The translations under genes were made by a program, and so were the position numbers. From Winogradskyella sp. (GTDB taxonomy: Bacteria > Bacteroidota > Bacteroidia > Flavobacteriales > Flavobacteriaceae), in the NCBI GenBank assembly GCA_004211785.1, contig SHBX01000001.1:248001-312000 (forward strand): a DNA stretch of 64,000 nucleotides, given 5' to 3'. The notes beneath the pieces were generated by a model. The model made no database searches. It had not been told where the DNA came from and saw only the letters and a list, made by a program, of their open reading frames with translations. Of the stretch, positions 29,958 to 39,306 are shown piece by piece (the stretch's first letter is position 1; every line of letters begins with the position of its first letter).

Positions 29958-30620
29958 ATGAACAATCAAATAAATATCACTAAGTCTTGGAATACTAATT
30001 TCAAGGCTTTTTTATTAGGATTTTTTTTTCTATCGCCATTAATTAGCTTATCACAAAACATGTCCGAATCCATTTTTACTGCAAAGGATATTTCTGAGAT
30101 TATAGTAGATGGCAACCAAATTTTTAATATTTCTGTTAAGACCAAAGCAACTGATATGATTTCTGTAAAGTCATTATCTGATGGTGAGTATGGTAATGAT
30201 TATAATGTAGTTTCTGAGGTTAAAGGCAATCAATTGTTTATTGCATTAAAGCGTATATCTCTTGATGTAACTCCTGATGACAAAAGGAATGCACACAAAG
30301 TCATTGCTGCAACATTGCAAATAAAAATGCCAGAAAATTTAAACCTCACCATCAAAAGTGATATAGGTTCTGTTGACGTTAAAGGTGTGTTTAATGAGTT
30401 GAACATGAATTTGTTCCAAGGCGGTTGTACTATTAATGCAACAGCTAAATTAGCAACAATTAAAACCATAGATGGTAATATTTACGTAAAGACTAGTAAT
30501 GCCATAATAGAAACCGACTCTCATCATGGGTTGGTAGATTTTCCTAGTGATATGTTAGGCTTTAATGTTTGGCGACTTAGAACTAATGGCGGAAATATTA
30601 AGGTTGAAAAACAAGAATAA
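29958..30620 (+). CDS. Exported protein of unknown function, DUF4097-like beta repeats
   Basis: Hydrophobic N-terminus; NLTIKSDIGSVDVKGVFNELNMNLFQGGCTINATAKLATIKTIDGNIYVKT. Confidence 0.65.
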   Translation: MNNQINITKSWNTNFKAFLLGFFFLSPLISLSQNMSESIFTAKDISEIIVDGNQIFNISVKTKATDMISVKSLSDGEYGNDYNVVSEVKGNQLFIALKRISLDVTPDDKRNAHKVIAATLQIKMPENLNLTIKSDIGSVDVKGVFNELNMNLFQGGCTINATAKLATIKTIDGNIYVKTSNAIIETDSHHGLVDFPSDMLGFNVWRLRTNGGNIKVEKQE

Positions 30621-30635
30621 TAAGTCTGTAATTAT

Positions 30636-31250
30636 ATGTCTTTAAAAAAGTCTTTATTAATTGTCATTATTATTTTATTGATAGACCAAATCAGTAAAAT
30701 ATATATTAAGATGAATTTTCAATTAGGTGAAGATGTCACAGTGTTCTCTTGGTTTAAAATTTTGTTTGTTGAAAACGATGGTATGGCTTGGGGTACAAAG
30801 TTGAGTGATATTTTTTCATTTATTGACGATAAATCCGCAAAACTCATATTAACTTTATTCAGAATTGTTGCAGTAACTGGTATTGGTTTTTGGCTCTATG
30901 ATGTGATTAAGAAACAAAAAACAAAAACCTTAATCTTTGCAATCTCTTTAATTTTTGCAGGTGCTTTAGGTAATATTATAGACTCAGTATTTTATGGTGT
31001 TTTGTTTAGCGATAGCTATGGACAAGTCTCTACATTTCTACCTGAAGGTGGTGGTTATGCAAACGTATTTCATGGTAAGGTTGTAGACATGCTTAATTTC
31101 CCATTATATAATGGTATTTTGCCAGAATGGTTGCCATTTTGGGGTGGCAAACAATTCTCTTTTTTCGACCCTGTTTTTAATGTCGCCGATATGGCGATTA
31201 GTACAGGTATTGGGATTTTAATTGTGTTTAACAAGAGGGCTTTTAGGTAA
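30636..31250 (+). CDS. lspA: Lipoprotein signal peptidase
   Basis: Four TM segments; AGALGNIIDSVFYGVLF and FDPVFNVADMAISTGIG catalytic Asp motifs. Confidence 0.93.
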   Translation: MSLKKSLLIVIIILLIDQISKIYIKMNFQLGEDVTVFSWFKILFVENDGMAWGTKLSDIFSFIDDKSAKLILTLFRIVAVTGIGFWLYDVIKKQKTKTLIFAISLIFAGALGNIIDSVFYGVLFSDSYGQVSTFLPEGGGYANVFHGKVVDMLNFPLYNGILPEWLPFWGGKQFSFFDPVFNVADMAISTGIGILIVFNKRAFR

Positions 31251-31255
31251 GACTG

Positions 31256-31819
31256 CTATTTAAATTGATAAATTGTATTTGGACTTAAACAATAATCCAA
31301 CCTAACATCATTTTCAGAAGTTTCAATGAGTTCTTCAGCTTCAAAAAAAGACAAACCAATTTTTAGAGTTTCAGGCTTACAGTTTGATAAAAAACGGTCA
31401 TAAAACCCTTTGCCATAACCAACACGATTTCCTGAAGTATCAAAAGCTAGAAGTGGTACAAATACTACATCAATTTGTTGAGGTAAAATAGGAATGCCGT
31501 TAACGGGTTCAGGTATGTTGTATTCGTTTTTCTTTAAAGTAGTACTATCAGTAAGTAGAAAGTGAGACATTGAGTAATCGTCAAAATTACTTTTAGAGAT
31601 GACAATGTTCTTATCTTTTCCTGCGAGAATATTTAAAATATATTCAGTATTGATTTCTTTTTGCTCTTCAATAGGCAAAAAGATATGATAGAAAGAGTGA
31701 TTCCAGATGTCTAATTGTAACAGCTGATTGGCAATGGTAAGGCTTCTATCTTCTATTTGGTCTTCGCTCAATTCATTACGAAGCGTTTTATATTTCTTAC
31801 GTATTTCAGACTTAGTCAT
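31256..31819 (-). CDS. 5-formyltetrahydrofolate cyclo-ligase
   Basis: MTKSEIRKKYKTLRNELS...VFVPLLAFDTSGNRVGYGKGFYDRFLS. Confidence 0.93.
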   Translation of the reverse strand: MTKSEIRKKYKTLRNELSEDQIEDRSLTIANQLLQLDIWNHSFYHIFLPIEEQKEINTEYILNILAGKDKNIVISKSNFDDYSMSHFLLTDSTTLKKNEYNIPEPVNGIPILPQQIDVVFVPLLAFDTSGNRVGYGKGFYDRFLSNCKPETLKIGLSFFEAEELIETSENDVRLDYCLSPNTIYQFK

Positions 31820-32787
31820 TACTCCTCAAGCTTTGTAGATATATGAAAAATCGCATCACCTTGATAAATAATAGGAGATTCGTTAACGTTAAAAATATAA
31901 CCGCTATTAGGTGCTTTTACAAAATGATTAAAGCTTCCATATGGGTCCGTGATATTACCAATGACATCACCTTTTTCAACTTTGGCATTTACCTTTACTG
32001 TTGGCCTAAACATACCCGAGTACTTAGCACGTATCCATTTGCTTTCAGATATTTTTACACATTGTTTTTTGGGCTTGGATACTTTGAATTTGCGGTTAAG
32101 CATTTCTAAATGACTCAAAACACGTTTTACGCCATTTACGCCAGTATTTGTTATTGTATTATCTATATGAAAAGATTTTCCGCCTTCAAATAACAACATC
32201 GGAATGCCAAGCTTGTAACAAGAATTTCTGAAGGATTTGTTTAGGTTTTTAGAATTGAATACAAAAGGTGCTCCAAAGACTTGTGCAAGTTCATCTAAAA
32301 CAACTTCATTTTTTACAATTCGTATTTGCGCCGCATTAAAACGGTCAGCGCCACCAGTATGAAAATCTAAAATCAGATCAGCATGCGGTACTATCTCTGT
32401 CATGAGTTTATGCGCTACACGACTTGCTAAAGAGCCACCTTTACCACCAGGAAAAACCCGGTTAAGGTCACGCCCATCAGGGAACAAACGATCCATATGT
32501 ATAAAACCAAATACATTAATTACTGGCACACAAATTATAGTGCCTCGTTTTGGTTTGTTAATACCTTTGGCTATAACTTGACGTACAATTTCAACGCCGT
32601 TAACTTCATCACCATGAATACCAGCGGTCATCAGAACTGTAGGTCCAGGTTTTTTGGAGCGCTCAATAATTACAGGCACATCAATCCTATTTTGGGTATG
32701 GAGTTTGGCCACATTAAAGCTTACCTTGGCACTTTCACCAAGTGCAACTTTTTGACCTAAAATATCTAGAACTTCTTTTTCGCTCAT
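31819..32787 (-). CDS. Succinylglutamate desuccinylase/aspartoacylase family zinc hydrolase
   Basis: TAGIHGDEVNGVEIVRQV, LILDFHTGGADRFN, LLFEGGKSF. Confidence 0.9.
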   Translation of the reverse strand: MSEKEVLDILGQKVALGESAKVSFNVAKLHTQNRIDVPVIIERSKKPGPTVLMTAGIHGDEVNGVEIVRQVIAKGINKPKRGTIICVPVINVFGFIHMDRLFPDGRDLNRVFPGGKGGSLASRVAHKLMTEIVPHADLILDFHTGGADRFNAAQIRIVKNEVVLDELAQVFGAPFVFNSKNLNKSFRNSCYKLGIPMLLFEGGKSFHIDNTITNTGVNGVKRVLSHLEMLNRKFKVSKPKKQCVKISESKWIRAKYSGMFRPTVKVNAKVEKGDVIGNITDPYGSFNHFVKAPNSGYIFNVNESPIIYQGDAIFHISTKLEE

Positions 32788-32802
32788 ATAATCTTTCTAT
32801 CT

Positions 32803-33678
32803 CTATTTTCTATTACGCTCAATAAACGTAATAATTGCTCTGGCAATGTTTTTTTGTGTGGCACTTTCAATACCTTCTAATCCTGGCGTGGAATTGACTT
32901 CCATAATTAATGGACCGCGATTAGACTGTAACATATCTACACCACAAACAGGTAGTTTTAAAGCGCGTGATGCTTTTATGGCAAGCTTTAATTCATCTTC
33001 AGAAAGTTTAATATAATCTGCATGACCACCACGATGAAGGTTAGAACGAAATTCGCCATCTTTCCCTTGACGTTTCATAGCACCGACAACTTGGTTATCT
33101 ACAACTAATGCACGCAAATCGGCACCTTTGGCTTCCTCAATATATTCTTGTACCAAGGCTCTTGCTTGCAAGCCATTAAATGCTTCGAGTACGGATTCGG
33201 CTGCGTTTTTAGATTCGGCTAAAACCACACCCAGACCTTGAGTACCTTCTAAAAGCTTAATGATTACTGGAGGTCCGCCAACATGATTGAGTACCTCTTC
33301 GACATCACGAGAATAATTTGTAAATACTGTTTTTGGCATCCCTATTCCGGCTTTAGACAAACGTTGAAAACTACGAAGTTTGTCCCTAGACCTCAAAATA
33401 GCATCAGATGTTACAGTGGTAAACACATTCATCATTTCAAACTGTCTTACAACTGCACAACCAAAAAAAGTAACGGAAGCTCCAATTCTAGGTATAATTG
33501 CGTCTACATAATTAAGATAACGGTCTTTGTAATATATAGTAGGTTTCTCTTGCTCAATAATAATATCGCACTTTAGTGGGTCAATAACTTCAACATCATG
33601 ACCACGGTCTTCGGCTTCGTCGATAAGGCGTCTCGTGGAATATAAGTTTTCATTTCTTGAAAGTATTACGATATTCAT
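32803..33678 (-). CDS. rimK: RimK-like ATP-grasp alpha-L-glutamate ligase
   Basis: [86 protein letters not shown]. Confidence 0.93.
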   Translation of the reverse strand: MNIVILSRNENLYSTRRLIDEAEDRGHDVEVIDPLKCDIIIEQEKPTIYYKDRYLNYVDAIIPRIGASVTFFGCAVVRQFEMMNVFTTVTSDAILRSRDKLRSFQRLSKAGIGMPKTVFTNYSRDVEEVLNHVGGPPVIIKLLEGTQGLGVVLAESKNAAESVLEAFNGLQARALVQEYIEEAKGADLRALVVDNQVVGAMKRQGKDGEFRSNLHRGGHADYIKLSEDELKLAIKASRALKLPVCGVDMLQSNRGPLIMEVNSTPGLEGIESATQKNIARAIITFIERNRK

Positions 33679-33752
33679 TTTCTAGTGCTTAAAGTGCTAA
33701 AGTTAAAAAGTATTTAGAGTTAGTCAAACTTATATAACTCTTAACTTTTATA

Positions 33753-33760
33753 TACCTTTG
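33753..33760 (+). promoter_or_regulatory. TACCTTTG -7-like element directly before uvrC
   Basis: TAnnTTTG ending 5 nt before the uvrC ATG. Confidence 0.4.
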
Positions 33761-33765
33761 AATAC

Positions 33766-35571
33766 ATGTCCGAAACAAGTCTTGAAATTCAAATAAAAAC
33801 CTTGCCACATCAGCCTGGCGTGTATCAGTATTTTGATGCTGATGACAACTTAATATATGTTGGCAAAGCCAAGGACATAAAAAAACGTGTAAGTTCTTAT
33901 TTTACAAAGCATCATGAGTATGGAAAAACACGTGTTTTAGTCAAGAAAATAGCTTCCGTGAAGCATATTGTAGTCGAGACTGAGAGCGACGCATTGTTAT
34001 TAGAGAATAACCTTATAAAAAAGTACAAACCGCGCTATAATGTGTTGCTTAAAGATGATAAGTCGTATCCTTGGATTTGTGTGAAGAATGAACGTTTTCC
34101 AAGAGTGTTTCCTACAAGAAGAGTTATAAAAGATGGTTCAGAGTATTTTGGACCATACACAAGTATGAAGACTGTAAAAACTCTATTAGGTTTAATTAAA
34201 GGGCTATATCAATTAAGAACATGTAATTATCAATTGACTGAAGAAAAGGTAGAAGCAGGAAAGTTTAAAGTTTGCTTAGAATATCATTTAGGAAACTGTA
34301 AAGGCGCTTGCGAAGGATTAGAAACCGAAGAGCAATATCATGGAAATGTTGCTGCGATTCGTGAAATTTTAAAAGGAAATTTTAAAGATTCACTTCAGCA
34401 ATTTAGAAAGCAGATGAAGACTTTTGCAGAAAACATGCAGTTCGAAGACGCGCAAAAAGTCAAAGAAAAATTAGACATACTTGAAAATTACCAAGCCAAA
34501 TCAACAGTTGTTAATCCTAAGATTAGTAATGTCGATGTGTTCTCTATAGTAAGTGATGAGAGTTATGCTTATATCAATTTTTTACAATTGTCTTATGGTT
34601 CAATTATTCGCTCACATACTCTAGAAATAAAAAAGAAACTTCAAGAAACCGATAAAGAATTACTAGAGTTGGCAATTACAGAAATTCGTCAGCGATTTCA
34701 TTCTAACTCCAAAGAAATATATGTGCCTTTTAAAGTTGGTTTAGGAAATAATATAAAGATAACAGTCCCAAAGCTAGGTGATAAAAAAAGTATTTTAGAT
34801 TTATCTGTCCGTAACGCGAAGTATTATCGTATGGACAAGATGAAACAGATAAAAATCACTGACCCAGACAGACATGCTAATCGTATTATGGCACAAATGA
34901 AAGCCGATTTGCGTTTGTCTGATGAGCCAAGACATATCGAGTGTTTTGATAATTCAAACATACAAGGAACAAATCCTGTAGCAGCTTGCGTAGTATTTAA
35001 AAATGGTAAGCCAAGCAAAAAAGATTACCGACACTTTAATATAAAAACTGTAGAAGGACCAGATGACTTCGCATCTATGGAAGAAGTTGTTTATAGAAGA
35101 TACAAACGGCTTTTGGAAGAAGATCAACCATTACCACATCTTATAATTATTGATGGCGGAAAAGGACAATTATCTTCGGCTTTAAAAAGTTTAGACCTAT
35201 TAGGGTTACGCAAAAAAATAGCAATTATTGGTATAGCAAAACGTTTGGAAGAATTATTTTATCCAGATGATCCAATTCCGTTATATTTAGATAAAAAAAG
35301 CGAAACACTAAAGATTATTCAGCAACTTAGAAATGAGGCGCACCGTTTTGGTATCGAACATCATAGAAACAGACGAAGTAAAGGCGCATTAAAAACGGAG
35401 TTAGAGAATATTCCTGGTGTTGGTGAACAGACAATAGTTGACTTAATGAAAACGTTTAAGACCGTAAAACGTATTGCTAATGCAAAGTTAGATGAGCTAG
35501 AGAATGTTGTTGGCGTATCAAGAGCTAATAAAGTATATAACTACTATCATAAAGAGCAAGGTGAGATTTAA
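33766..35571 (+). CDS. uvrC: Excinuclease ABC subunit C
   Basis: LPHQPGVYQYFDADDNLIYVGKAKDIKKRVSSYF GIY-YIG domain; C-terminal HhH. Confidence 0.98.
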   Translation: MSETSLEIQIKTLPHQPGVYQYFDADDNLIYVGKAKDIKKRVSSYFTKHHEYGKTRVLVKKIASVKHIVVETESDALLLENNLIKKYKPRYNVLLKDDKSYPWICVKNERFPRVFPTRRVIKDGSEYFGPYTSMKTVKTLLGLIKGLYQLRTCNYQLTEEKVEAGKFKVCLEYHLGNCKGACEGLETEEQYHGNVAAIREILKGNFKDSLQQFRKQMKTFAENMQFEDAQKVKEKLDILENYQAKSTVVNPKISNVDVFSIVSDESYAYINFLQLSYGSIIRSHTLEIKKKLQETDKELLELAITEIRQRFHSNSKEIYVPFKVGLGNNIKITVPKLGDKKSILDLSVRNAKYYRMDKMKQIKITDPDRHANRIMAQMKADLRLSDEPRHIECFDNSNIQGTNPVAACVVFKNGKPSKKDYRHFNIKTVEGPDDFASMEEVVYRRYKRLLEEDQPLPHLIIIDGGKGQLSSALKSLDLLGLRKKIAIIGIAKRLEELFYPDDPIPLYLDKKSETLKIIQQLRNEAHRFGIEHHRNRRSKGALKTELENIPGVGEQTIVDLMKTFKTVKRIANAKLDELENVVGVSRANKVYNYYHKEQGEI

Positions 35572-37804
35572 TACCAAACATATTATCTTTTTTGGACTAT
35601 TTGTCTTTATGTTTTCAAATTTGCAATTACAAGCTCAAGAAAACGAAAGACCAAAAGTAGGCTTAGTTTTAAGTGGCGGCGGAGCAAAAGGCTTTGCTCA
35701 TATAGGTGCCCTTAAGGTTATAGATAGTTTAGGGATTAAAGTAGATTATATTGCCGGTACTAGTATGGGCGCAATTATTGGATCGTTATACTCATCTGGT
35801 TATTCGGGGAAACAGCTAGATTCACTATTCAAATCTATAGATTTTGATATGCTGATTAACGATAAATTTTCTAGAAAATCTAAATCCTTAGCAGAACGAA
35901 ATAATTCTGAACGTTACGCAGTTAGCCTTCCTTTTCAGAAGTTTAAAATTTCGCTGCCTTCAGGCTTATCAAGAGGGCAAAATGTATATAATTTGTTATA
36001 CAAAATGATGCTCCCAGTAAATGATGTGTCTAATTTTGAGGATTTACCGATTCCTTTTTTCTGTATTGCAACCAATATAGAAACTGGCGAACCTGTAATT
36101 ATGGATAAAGGTAATTTAGCTGAAGCTGTGGCAGCTAGCGGCGCTTTTCCGTCATTATTTCAGCCAGTTGAAATTGACAATAAAATTTATATAGATGGCG
36201 GTGTTACTAATAATTACCCTATCAAAGAGCTTAGAGAGAAAGGCATGGATATTATTATTGGAGTGGATGTGCAAGATGATTTAAAAGATAGAGAAGCATT
36301 AGATTCTGCGCCAGATATTTTACTTCAAATAAATAACTTTAGGACTATTAATGATATGAAGGTAAAGCGGAAGCTTACCGATATTTATATAAAACCAGAT
36401 ATCACAAATTTTTCGGTTATTTCATTTAGTGAGGGAAAAGACATTGTTAAAAATGGAGAAGCGGCTGCAAAAGAACAATTAGAAGCGCTAAAGAAATTAA
36501 AAGAAACTCAAAAAGACTTCACAGTAAAAAAGCATCTTAGCATAGCAGATAGTATCAAAATTAGAAATATAAATATTACTAAAAATGAGCGTTATACAAG
36601 GTCTTATGTTTTAGGTAAATTAAAGCTTAAAGGCAATGATAATATTAGTTATGATGAATTAAATAAAGGTATAAATAACTTGGTTGCCACTAACAACTTT
36701 GATGCCTTTAGATATAAGCTTTCACCGACTGAAATAGATGATGTTTATGATTTGGATGCAAAAATTAAAGAATCTGAAAAGAGTACGTTTATAAAATTAG
36801 GTGTACATTATGATGGCTTATACAAAAGTGCTGCATTGGTTAATATATCTCAGAAGCGTTTATTGTCTAAGAATGATATAGCTGCTTTAGATATTATTCT
36901 TGGAGATAATATTCGATATGATTTTGACTATTTTATTGATAAAGGGTTTTACGTAAGTATAGGTTTAAAATCTAGATATAATCAGTTTGATAGAAGAGTA
37001 AATGCCAATCTATTATTGCAGCCAGATGACCCACTTTTGGTTAACTTAAACAAAGTTGATGTAGAACTCCAAGATCAAACTAATCAATTATATTTCCAAA
37101 CTCTTTTAGCAAAAGAGTTTGCTATAAATGCTGGAGTTGAACATAAGCGACTTAAAATCACAACAGAAAACTTAAACAATAATAATGCTGAAGAGGATTT
37201 TACGTTTGAAAATACAGATTATTTTAGTCTTTTTGGAGGACTAAAAATAGATACTTATGACAATCGTTATTTCCCAAATAATGGGTTTTGGTTTGATGGT
37301 AATGTCCATTGGTATTTGACGGCTAGTGGTTTCAATAATGATTTTGAGCCTTTTTCGATTGCCAAGGCCGAAATTGGTTATGCTTTTAGTCCATTAAATA
37401 AGTTGTCCATTAATCTTAAAACTTCAGGAGGTTTTCAATTAGGAGACCGTTCCACAAACTTCTTAAATTTTGCTTTTGGCGGTTATGGTGAAAATTTTAT
37501 AAATAACATAGATTCTTTTTACGGGTATGACTATTTATCAATAGTTGGGAATAGTTTTGTAAAAGCTGATATTAATATAGATTATGAGCTGTTTAAAAAA
37601 CACCACATCATGTTGTCTGGAAATTTTGCTAATATAGAAGATAATATTTTTGATGATGACGAATGGATATCTATTCCAGATTATACGGGTTATGCACTTG
37701 GCTATTCTGTAGAAACATTTTTAGGCCCCATTGAAGCTAAATATACCATCTCTCCGGAGCTTAAAGAAAGTTATTGGTTTTTTAATGTTGGCTTTTGGTT
37801 TTAA
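35561..37804 (+). CDS. Patatin-like phospholipase with POTRA/BamA-like C-terminal barrel (type Vd-like); likely GTG start at 35561, overlapping uvrC stop
   Basis: Signal-like VRFNTKHIIFFGLFVFMFSNLQLQA; GLVLSGGGAKGFAHIGAL, GTSMGAIIGS, DGGVTNNYP; C-terminal barrel ending SYWFFNVGFWF. Confidence 0.88.
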   Translation: MRFNTKHIIFFGLFVFMFSNLQLQAQENERPKVGLVLSGGGAKGFAHIGALKVIDSLGIKVDYIAGTSMGAIIGSLYSSGYSGKQLDSLFKSIDFDMLINDKFSRKSKSLAERNNSERYAVSLPFQKFKISLPSGLSRGQNVYNLLYKMMLPVNDVSNFEDLPIPFFCIATNIETGEPVIMDKGNLAEAVAASGAFPSLFQPVEIDNKIYIDGGVTNNYPIKELREKGMDIIIGVDVQDDLKDREALDSAPDILLQINNFRTINDMKVKRKLTDIYIKPDITNFSVISFSEGKDIVKNGEAAAKEQLEALKKLKETQKDFTVKKHLSIADSIKIRNINITKNERYTRSYVLGKLKLKGNDNISYDELNKGINNLVATNNFDAFRYKLSPTEIDDVYDLDAKIKESEKSTFIKLGVHYDGLYKSAALVNISQKRLLSKNDIAALDIILGDNIRYDFDYFIDKGFYVSIGLKSRYNQFDRRVNANLLLQPDDPLLVNLNKVDVELQDQTNQLYFQTLLAKEFAINAGVEHKRLKITTENLNNNNAEEDFTFENTDYFSLFGGLKIDTYDNRYFPNNGFWFDGNVHWYLTASGFNNDFEPFSIAKAEIGYAFSPLNKLSINLKTSGGFQLGDRSTNFLNFAFGGYGENFINNIDSFYGYDYLSIVGNSFVKADINIDYELFKKHHIMLSGNFANIEDNIFDDDEWISIPDYTGYALGYSVETFLGPIEAKYTISPELKESYWFFNVGFWF

Positions 37805-37844
37805 TGTATTCTAAATTTTTCGATATTTGTAGCATCATGAAATT

Positions 37845-37900
37845 ATTCTGGACAGATTTAAAACTTTATCTTCATTTCCTTATCAAAAGGAATCCAGAAT
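37845..37900. promoter_or_regulatory. Nested inverted repeat ATTCTGGA ... TTCCTTatcaaAAGGAA TCCAGAAT upstream of hmgA
   Basis: ATTCTGGA 37845-37852, TCCAGAAT 37893-37900, inner TTCCTT/AAGGAA. Confidence 0.4.
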
Positions 37901-37985
37901 AGATACGCATTTTTTGTACCTTTAAAAACAGTGAGATTTATATAGTGTAAACGTATAAACAAATCAACTTTTAAACAATTCAAAA

Positions 37986-39143
37986 ATGCCATTTTATCAT
38001 AAACTCGGAGAAATTCCACATAAGCGACATACCCAATTCAAAAAACCAGACGGTAGTTTTTACTACGAACAACTGTTTGGCACTATAGGTTTTGATGGTA
38101 TGTCTACCAATAGCTATCATGAGCAACGCCCAACACAAGTCAAAGAAATTAAGGGACAATATAGTGTTGCGCCAAAAATTGCAAAAGCTAATAACATGCA
38201 ATCGTATCGTTTACATGGCTTTAAAGTAAAGCCAGAAAACGATTATCTTCAGAGCCGAAAAATAGTACTCTCTAATAGCGATTGTAATATTATTTTATCA
38301 GCACCACAATCGTCAACAAAAGACTATTTCTATAAAAATACGGATGCCGATGAGCTAATATTCATCCACAAAGGGACAGGGAAACTAAGAACACATCTAG
38401 GTAATTTAGATTTTAAATACGGCGATTACTTGTTAGTGCCACGCGGCATAATTTATAAGCTAGATTTCGATACTGAGGATAACCGATTATTTATTGTAGA
38501 GTCGTATCGTCCAATATATACGCCAAAGCGATATCGTAACTGGTTTGGACAACTTTTAGAGCATTCTCCATTTTGTGAACGAGATATTCGCCGTCCGAAC
38601 GAGTTAGAAACTTATAATGAGTGTGGTGAGTTTTTAATTAAAGTAAAAAAGCAAGATGAAATTTTTGATATGGTCTATGCCTCACATCCTTTTGATGTTG
38701 TGGGTTATGATGGTTATAATTATCCGTATGCATTTTCTATTCATGATTTTGAGCCAATAACAGGGCGTGTACATCAACCGCCGCCAGTGCATCAAACTTT
38801 TGAAACAGATGCGTTTGTGGTTTGTAGCTTTGTGCCAAGATTATATGATTACCATCCTTTAGCAGTGCCCGCGCCATACAATCATAGTAATATAGATAGT
38901 GATGAGGTGTTGTATTATGTAGATGGCGATTTTATGAGTCGTAATGATATTGATAAAGGCCACATTTCTTTACATCCAGCAGGCATACCTCATGGACCAC
39001 ATCCAGGAGCTATGGAACGTAGTATTGGTAAAGTAAAAACAGATGAATTGGCCGTAATGGTAGATACATTCAAACCTTTAAGAGTTACAGAAGAAGCTAT
39101 GAAAATAGCCGATGAAGATTACTATAAATCTTGGTTGGAGTAA
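37986..39143 (+). CDS. hmgA: Homogentisate 1,2-dioxygenase
   Basis: MPFYHKLGEIPHKRHTQFKKPDGSFYYEQLFGTIGFDGMSTNSYH; PAGIPHGPHPGAMERSIG. Confidence 0.95.
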   Translation: MPFYHKLGEIPHKRHTQFKKPDGSFYYEQLFGTIGFDGMSTNSYHEQRPTQVKEIKGQYSVAPKIAKANNMQSYRLHGFKVKPENDYLQSRKIVLSNSDCNIILSAPQSSTKDYFYKNTDADELIFIHKGTGKLRTHLGNLDFKYGDYLLVPRGIIYKLDFDTEDNRLFIVESYRPIYTPKRYRNWFGQLLEHSPFCERDIRRPNELETYNECGEFLIKVKKQDEIFDMVYASHPFDVVGYDGYNYPYAFSIHDFEPITGRVHQPPPVHQTFETDAFVVCSFVPRLYDYHPLAVPAPYNHSNIDSDEVLYYVDGDFMSRNDIDKGHISLHPAGIPHGPHPGAMERSIGKVKTDELAVMVDTFKPLRVTEEAMKIADEDYYKSWLE

Positions 39144-39149
39144 AACTAT

Positions 39150-39215
39150 AATTAGTTAATTTGGAAATTAGAAAATCATAATTTAGAAATTTACCCGAAT
39201 CCAAATCAACTAATT
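39150..39215. repeat. Long imperfect inverted repeat between hmgA and hppD
   Basis: AATTAGTTAATTTG 39150-39163 vs CAAATCAACTAATT 39202-39215 (13/14 paired). Confidence 0.5.
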
Positions 39216-39306
39216 GAAAAATTAAACACAATTATTAAGATATTAAATAAAATTATTAGTAGTTCTAAAAAAGCAATCTGCTAATTATAAAATTCGCATA
39301 TTTATT

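Noticed and set aside
31843-33576. Plus-strand ORFs (31843-32109, 32497-32760, 33283-33576) antisense to the desuccinylase and rimK genes
   Set aside because: They fall inside strongly supported minus-strand genes and show no domain, start-site or signal features.
35504-35560. N-terminal extension of the patatin ORF
   Set aside because: It overlaps uvrC by 68 nt and precedes the signal peptide; a GTG start at 35561 fits better.
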